From: an uncultured Bacilli bacterium
GTDB taxonomy: Bacteria > Bacillota_I > Bacilli_A > RF39 > UBA660
Direction: 5' to 3'
NCBI GenBank assembly: GCA_934122215.1
Contig: CAKOWF010000052.1
Location: 1-5,845 of the forward strand
DNA: 5,845 bases
Below the pieces are notes generated by a model. It worked only from the letters and a program-made list of their open reading frames with translations, was not told where the DNA came from and did not search any database. Of the stretch, positions 5,738 to 5,845 are shown in pieces. Each line of letters opens with the position of its first letter. The first letter of the stretch is position 1. Both the position numbers and the translations under genes were made by a program.

Positions 5738-5845
5738 TTATAAATTTTTAATTTGTAATATCATATCTATAGATAAACCTGTTAATTTAGATATTTTTTC
5801 TACATTCATTCCATCTTCTAACATAGATTTTGCTACTTCCTTTTT
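5738..5845 (-). CDS. C-terminal tail of a protein resembling Rpn/PD-(D/E)XK transposase-nuclease (partial)
   Basis: The last 35 residues of a gene entering from the right edge, ending at TAA (5738-5740). The tail contains KEVAKSMLEDGMNVEKISKL followed by TGLSIDMIL. This A-K-x-M/L-L-x-x-G-x-x-x-x-x-I-x-x-x-T-G-L-S pattern is a small helix-turn-helix-like motif. I know it best from the C-termini of Rpn-type recombination-promoting nucleases and PD-(D/E)XK transposase-family proteins of Bacillota, although similar tails occur in other proteins. The catalytic part is outside the window, so family and intactness cannot be judged. The frame is clean and the gene has its own terminator, which supports a real gene end rather than a chance ORF. 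Confidence 0.6.
   Translation of the reverse strand, partial: KKEVAKSMLEDGMNVEKISKLTGLSIDMILQIKNL

Overview
The window is very AT-rich (by eye only about a fifth to a quarter G+C). All supported genes lie on the minus strand, so transcription runs from right to left. The protein families (Lon, a YutD-like protein, a YunB-like sporulation protein, an S4/RluA-type pseudouridine synthase) and the AGGAGG-type ribosome binding sites point to a low-GC Bacillota. An uncultured gut Bacilli/Erysipelotrichia/RF39-like lineage would fit, but that placement is inference. The YutD-like gene ends at TGA exactly where its family should end, and TGG is used for Trp, so a Mycoplasma-type code is not indicated.

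Layout in transcription order (right to left): (1) the last 35 codons of a gene entering from the right edge, resembling the C-terminal tail of Rpn/PD-(D/E)XK transposase-nuclease proteins, followed by an intrinsic terminator (5690-5720). (2) A gene of unknown function for a 164-residue protein with one C-terminal membrane segment. It has its own near-consensus promoter whose -35 box lies inside the preceding terminator hairpin, and its own 3' end (last codons plus stop) forms a second terminator (5157-5186). (3) A three-gene cluster, yunB - yutD-like - pseudouridine synthase, with a 29-nt gap and then an ATGA overlap, closed by a third terminator (3221-3244). (4) lon, with a promoter that again overlaps the previous terminator, a TTG start and a very strong Shine-Dalgarno. 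(5) A protein of unknown family whose start overlaps the end of lon by 17 nt and whose reading frame stays open for 285 codons to the left edge.

How the genes relate: lon and the following unknown gene form a translationally coupled pair, so the unknown protein is made with the protease. The yunB/yutD/pseudouridine synthase cluster mixes sporulation and housekeeping functions and recalls the yutD...yunB neighbourhood of Bacillus subtilis. No clear promoter precedes yunB. It may depend on read-through of the terminator nested in the end of the 164-residue gene, or on a sporulation sigma factor.

I found no CRISPR array, tRNA, rRNA, riboswitch or intact mobile element, and no unmistakable new multi-gene system. 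The least explained items are the unknown gene after lon, the C-terminally anchored 164-residue protein, and the repeated overlap of terminators with promoters or coding ends. There is no gene-free stretch longer than about 120 bases.
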